From: SSS58A sp041648155
GTDB lineage: Bacteria; Krumholzibacteriota; Krumholzibacteriia; Krumholzibacteriales; Krumholzibacteriaceae
DNA: 8,650 nt
Direction of reading: 5' to 3'
Assembly (NCBI GenBank): GCA_041648155.1
Contig: JBAZPL010000109.1
Coordinates: 1 to 8,650 of the forward strand
Below, one piece after another: positions 5,385-8,650 of the stretch. A program made the position numbers and the translations under genes. The notes beneath the pieces are model-generated. The model did no database searches. It was not told the DNA's origin and saw only the letters and a list, made by a program, of their open reading frames with translations. Position 1 is the first letter of the stretch, and each line of letters starts with the position of its first letter.

Positions 5385-5960
5385 ATGCTGCAAAAGGAAA
5401 TTGTATACGAAGCGACGCTCGATCACGATTTTCTCGAGGAGATCTATGCGCTGCCCGGCGGACATGAGATAAAGAAATGCATACAGTGCGGAACATGTAG
5501 CGGATCGTGCCCGACGAGCTATGTCATGGATCACGCGCCCCGGAAGATATTCTCCTTGATACGCGCCGGATTTCGGGATGAGGTGCTCGGCTCGAATACG
5601 ATTTGGCTCTGTTCCTCCTGCTATACTTGCGCGGTGAGGTGTCCGAAGGAGATAAAGATCACCGACGTCATGTATGCGCTCAAGCGGATCGCGGTCGCCG
5701 AAGGGAAGGCGAAGGGTCAGAAAGGGGTCGCGCTCTCGAGCATATTTGTCGATCTTGTCAACAAGTACGGCCGCAACCACGAAACGGAGCTCATGACGCG
5801 ATATATACTCAGGGCCGAACCGCTCGGCTTTTTCCATTTCATCCCGCAGGGTTGGAAGCTGTTTGTAAACAGGCGTCTTCCGTTGATCCCCCATCGGATA
5901 AAAAACATCAATCAGCTGCGGCGGATACTCAAAAAGGTCGATGAACTCGGGGAGATCTAG
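5385..5960 (+). CDS. hdrC: Heterodisulfide reductase subunit C-like iron-sulfur protein
   Basis: 191 residues from ATG 5385. A GTG at 5313 would add a 24-residue extension unlike the family and lacks a good ribosome site. AGAGG stands 11 bases before ATG 5385, which is somewhat distant. Seen: CIQCGTCSGSCP with C32, C35, C38, C42, and CSSCYTCAVRCP with C76, C79, C82, C86. These are two complete 4Fe-4S ferredoxin motifs in the order and spacing of HdrC, preceded by the typical LPGGHEIKKC. The C-terminal basic helix (residues about 160-191) also fits HdrC. There are no membrane segments and no haem domain, so this is the soluble type. Known role: relays electrons from HdrA to HdrB. It is the first gene of hdrC-hdrB-hdrA, and its stop codon directly abuts the hdrB ATG, indicating one transcript and probable translational coupling. 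Confidence 0.93.
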   Translation: MLQKEIVYEATLDHDFLEEIYALPGGHEIKKCIQCGTCSGSCPTSYVMDHAPRKIFSLIRAGFRDEVLGSNTIWLCSSCYTCAVRCPKEIKITDVMYALKRIAVAEGKAKGQKGVALSSIFVDLVNKYGRNHETELMTRYILRAEPLGFFHFIPQGWKLFVNRRLPLIPHRIKNINQLRRILKKVDELGEI

Positions 5961-6836
5961 ATGAAGTACACATACTATCCGGGTTGTTCCGTGCTGGCGA
6001 CGGCGAAGCACTATCAGGAATCAATAGATGCAATCGCCGGTCCCCTGGGCATCGAGCTCGAGGAGTTGGATGACTGGAACTGCTGCGGAGCGACCGCGTA
6101 TATGTCCGTCAAGGAGCTGATGAGCTTTGCCATATCGGCCCGCAATCTCGCGCTCGCGGAGCCGTTTCACCGCGACATCGTCACGCCCTGCAGCGCCTGC
6201 TTCACCGTCCTGAACAAGACGAATCAGTACTTCGCCGAGTATCCGGATCTGCGGAAGAAGCTGGGATTAACCCTCGAAGCGGGGGGTTTGAGCTACTCCG
6301 GAAACCTCAGGGTCCGGCATATTCTCGACATTGTCGTCAACGACGTCGGAAACGAGAAGCTGGCCTCGCTCGTCACGAAGCCGCTTGAGGGTTTGAAGAT
6401 AGCTCCCTATTACGGATGTCAGATCGTGCGGCCGGGGACCGATTTCGACGATCCCGACGATCCACAGTGCATGGATCGCATGATCGAGGCGCTCGGCGCT
6501 TCGCCGATCGAGTACTCGATGAAGAGCAAGTGCTGCGGCGCTTCGCTCATGGGAACGCAGGAAAAGCTCGCGCTTCGTTTGTGCAAGAATCTGCTTCTCG
6601 AGGCGGAACGGAACGGGGCCGATTGTATCATCACCGTGTGCCCGCTTTGCCAGATGAATCTCGACGTGTATCAGGGCAAGGTCAACAAGCTGTTCGGTAC
6701 GAAATTCAATCTTCCGGTACTATACTTCACGCAGCTCATAGGCATGGCGATCGGAATCCCGGAAAAGAAGCTGGGATTCCGGCGCCTCGCGGTAAAGAGC
6801 ACGAAAACTCTCAAGAAGTATATGGTAGGGGCGTGA
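5961..6836 (+). CDS. hdrB: Heterodisulfide reductase subunit B-like protein (two CCG domains)
   Basis: 291 residues, the usual HdrB length. GGGGAG at 5949-5954 lies 6 bases before the ATG. Seen: two CCG (DUF224) motifs, both complete. The first has C9, C41-C42, C77 and C80 (C-X31-CC-X34-CXXC); the second has C153, C191-C192, C227 and C230 (C-X37-CC-X34-CXXC). In methanogen HdrB these cysteines hold two non-cubane 4Fe-4S clusters that cleave the CoM-S-S-CoB heterodisulfide. With both motifs intact the protein should be a catalytic disulfide-reducing subunit, but a bacterium would be expected to use a different disulfide (for example on a DsrC-like protein); this is inference and no such gene is visible here. 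It directly follows hdrC and is separated from hdrA by one base. Cytoplasmic; no membrane segment. Confidence 0.95.
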   Translation: MKYTYYPGCSVLATAKHYQESIDAIAGPLGIELEELDDWNCCGATAYMSVKELMSFAISARNLALAEPFHRDIVTPCSACFTVLNKTNQYFAEYPDLRKKLGLTLEAGGLSYSGNLRVRHILDIVVNDVGNEKLASLVTKPLEGLKIAPYYGCQIVRPGTDFDDPDDPQCMDRMIEALGASPIEYSMKSKCCGASLMGTQEKLALRLCKNLLLEAERNGADCIITVCPLCQMNLDVYQGKVNKLFGTKFNLPVLYFTQLIGMAIGIPEKKLGFRRLAVKSTKTLKKYMVGA

Positions 6837-6837
6837 T

Positions 6838-8650
6838 ATGTCGGAGCGAGTGGGAGTATATCTGTGCCACTGCGGCACCAATATCGCGGGCAAGGTTGAC
6901 GTAGACGAGGTTGCTCGCTATGCGAAGGGTCTCGCGGGGGTAGCGCTCGTGCGGGATTACAAGTTCATGTGCTCCGATCCGGGGCAGTCGCTTATCCAGA
7001 AGGATATCGAGGCTGGATTGATCGATCGCGTCGTCGTCGCATCCTGTTCCCCTCTCATGCACGAGAACACCTTTCGGAAGGTCTGCGAGCGATCGGGGCT
7101 GAACCCATATCTCTTTGCAATGGCCAATATCCGGGAACAGTGCTCGTGGGTCCATGTCGATATGAAACAGTCCACGGAGAAGTCGAAGGCGCTTGTCGCC
7201 GCGGCGGTGCGGAGAGCGGCGTTCCTTCAGCCCCTCGAAAAGCGGGTCGTGCCCATCAACCCCCGGACGCTCGTCATCGGCGGGGGAATCGCGGGGATTC
7301 AAGCGGCGCTCGACCTCGCCGAAGCGGGCAAGGAAGTCGTGCTTGTCGAGCGGCAGTCCTCGATCGGTGGACACATGTCGCGCTTCGATAAGACATTTCC
7401 AACCCTCGATTGCGCTGCCTGCATCCTGACGCCGCGGATGGTGCAGGTCGGACAGCATCCCCGCATCAAGCTCATGGCGTATTCGGAGGTCGAGGAGATC
7501 AGCGGCTATGTGGGCAATTTCAAGGTGAAGGTGCGCAGGAAGGCGGGCTTTGTCGATCCGGATCTCTGCAACGGCTGCGGTATGTGCTGGGAAAAATGCC
7601 CGAGCTCGCGGGTTCCCCGGAAGGGGAATGTACACGAGAAGCTCGCGCTCGGGCCTACGACGGCTATATATATGCCCTTCATGCAGGCGGTTCCCGCGGT
7701 GCCGATCATAGACAGGGACGCCTGTCTCTATTTTCAGAAAGGCAAATGCCGGGTATGCGAGAAGGTCTGCGAGCGCAAGGCGATCAAGTACGATATGGAG
7801 GATTCGTTCGAGGAGTATGAGGTCGGAAACATCATTCTCGCCGCCGGATTCCAGACGTTCGACCCGAGCGATATGGGTCGCTATATGCATGGAAAGCTCC
7901 CGAACGTTCTGACGGCTCTGCAGTTCGAGATCATGAACTGCGCTTCCGGGTCGACCGGGGGCAAGATTGTGATGGCGGACGGAAGCGAGCCGAAGTCTAT
8001 CGGAATCATCCACTGCGTGGGGAGCCGCGACAAGCATTACCACGAGTACTGTTCGAAAGTCTGCTGCATGTACGCGCTCAAGTTCGCGCATCTCATCAAG
8101 GAAAAAACGAACGCAGAGGTGTTCAATTTCTACATCGACATGCGTTGTTCCGGCAAAGGCTACGAGGAATTCTACGATAGACTGCTCGGCGAGGACGTGA
8201 GGTTCGTGAGAGGCAAGGTCGGGGAAATCTCGCATCTTCCGGTCAGGGCGGGGGAGGAGGGAAAGCTCGTCGTGCGGGTAGAAGATACTCTCGTCGGCAT
8301 CGTACGGAGAATTCCCCTCGACATGGTCGTCCTGTGCACGGCGCTGGAAGCGCCCGCCGGTCTCAAGGCCTTGAGTTCGATGTGCAACGTGAGCGTCGGG
8401 AAGGACGGCTTCATCATCGAGAAGCACCCCAAGCTCGGACCGGTATCGACGGCGACGGACGGCGTCTTCATAGCGGGCGCCTGCCAGGGGCCGAAGGATA
8501 TACCGGACACGGTCGCGCAGGCATCGGCGACGTCGAGCGCGGTGCTCTCCATGATCACGAGGGAGAAGATAGAGATCGAGGCGGCGACTGCGGAGATCGA
8601 CGAGGACAAGTGCTCGGGTTGTCGCGTGTGCAACAATCTCTGTCCCTACC
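6838..8650 (+). CDS. hdrA: Heterodisulfide reductase subunit A-like flavoprotein, 3'-truncated
   Basis: ATG 6838 lies one base after the hdrB stop, with a weak GTAGGGG site at 6825-6831. The frame is open to the window end (604 codons). Domain order seen: N-terminal HdrA domain (C10-x-C12-G, C45, ASCSPLMHENTFR with C70) up to about 140; FAD-binding GGGIAG at 148-153 with E171 ending the next strand; the family signature TFPTLDCAACILTPRM at 186-201; an inserted two-cluster ferredoxin (C244, C247, C250, C254, then C296, C304, C307, C311); HEYCSKVCCMYALK at 402-415; TDGVFIAGACQGPKD at 540-554; and a C-terminal ferredoxin motif C592, C595, C598, C602 that is cut off. Known role: FAD-based electron bifurcation, taking electrons from a partner such as MvhD and splitting them between ferredoxin and HdrB. 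The residue after C311 is Glu where Pro is common. Partner genes probably follow downstream but are unseen. Confidence 0.96.
   Translation, partial: MSERVGVYLCHCGTNIAGKVDVDEVARYAKGLAGVALVRDYKFMCSDPGQSLIQKDIEAGLIDRVVVASCSPLMHENTFRKVCERSGLNPYLFAMANIREQCSWVHVDMKQSTEKSKALVAAAVRRAAFLQPLEKRVVPINPRTLVIGGGIAGIQAALDLAEAGKEVVLVERQSSIGGHMSRFDKTFPTLDCAACILTPRMVQVGQHPRIKLMAYSEVEEISGYVGNFKVKVRRKAGFVDPDLCNGCGMCWEKCPSSRVPRKGNVHEKLALGPTTAIYMPFMQAVPAVPIIDRDACLYFQKGKCRVCEKVCERKAIKYDMEDSFEEYEVGNIILAAGFQTFDPSDMGRYMHGKLPNVLTALQFEIMNCASGSTGGKIVMADGSEPKSIGIIHCVGSRDKHYHEYCSKVCCMYALKFAHLIKEKTNAEVFNFYIDMRCSGKGYEEFYDRLLGEDVRFVRGKVGEISHLPVRAGEEGKLVVRVEDTLVGIVRRIPLDMVVLCTALEAPAGLKALSSMCNVSVGKDGFIIEKHPKLGPVSTATDGVFIAGACQGPKDIPDTVAQASATSSAVLSMITREKIEIEAATAEIDEDKCSGCRVCNNLCPY

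Noticed and set aside
6811..8427. 538-codon open frame on the minus strand opposite hdrA
   Set aside because: The plus strand encodes an unbroken HdrA with every family motif. The antisense frame is a by-product of biased codons, with low-complexity Arg/His/Asp-rich content and no recognisable domain.

Overview
The window looks like bacterial chromosome from a strictly anaerobic organism. The bacterial signs are Shine-Dalgarno sites, sigma70-type promoter matches, Sec and lipoprotein-type signal peptides and an HD-GYP protein. The anaerobic sign is a soluble heterodisulfide-reductase-type gene set (hdrC-hdrB-hdrA). Coding regions are moderately GC-rich and rich in GC-ending codons, while the larger intergenic gaps are visibly AT-rich. 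I cannot name the lineage from this sequence. An uncultivated or deltaproteobacterial-like anaerobe would fit, but that is inference only.

Left part (1-2833). A plus-strand HD-GYP phosphodiesterase, cut by the window start, converges on a minus-strand block. In transcription order this block is a DUF116-family membrane protein (2833-2054), a two-helix membrane protein with a HAMP-like segment and no output domain (1925-1293), and a small secreted protein of unknown function (1146-754). The secreted gene has its own good extended -10 promoter. A 47-base inverted-repeat element lies between the DUF116 gene and the HAMP-like gene.

Middle part (2834-5012). An EamA/DMT-type ten-helix transporter is divergent from the DUF116 gene, and their candidate promoters overlap. 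It converges with, and overlaps by 12 bases, a minus-strand gene for a probable lipoprotein made almost entirely of TPR repeats.

Right part (5013-8650). A 372-base AT-rich region without a gene carries candidate promoters and several inverted repeats. It precedes hdrC-hdrB-hdrA, which are tightly packed with spacers of 0 and 1 base. HdrA is open to the window edge and is cut inside its C-terminal ferredoxin motif. All diagnostic cysteine motifs of HdrC and HdrB are intact, as is the HdrA FAD/4Fe-4S signature. By family knowledge this is the electron-bifurcating HdrABC core. The partner that feeds it electrons (MvhD/hydrogenase, Flx, formate dehydrogenase or other) would lie outside the window.

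I found no CRISPR array, tRNA, rRNA, transposase or integrase, and no clearly new multi-gene system. The least explained parts are the DUF116 / HAMP-like / secreted-protein block and the structured non-coding stretches at 1956-2002 and 5013-5384.
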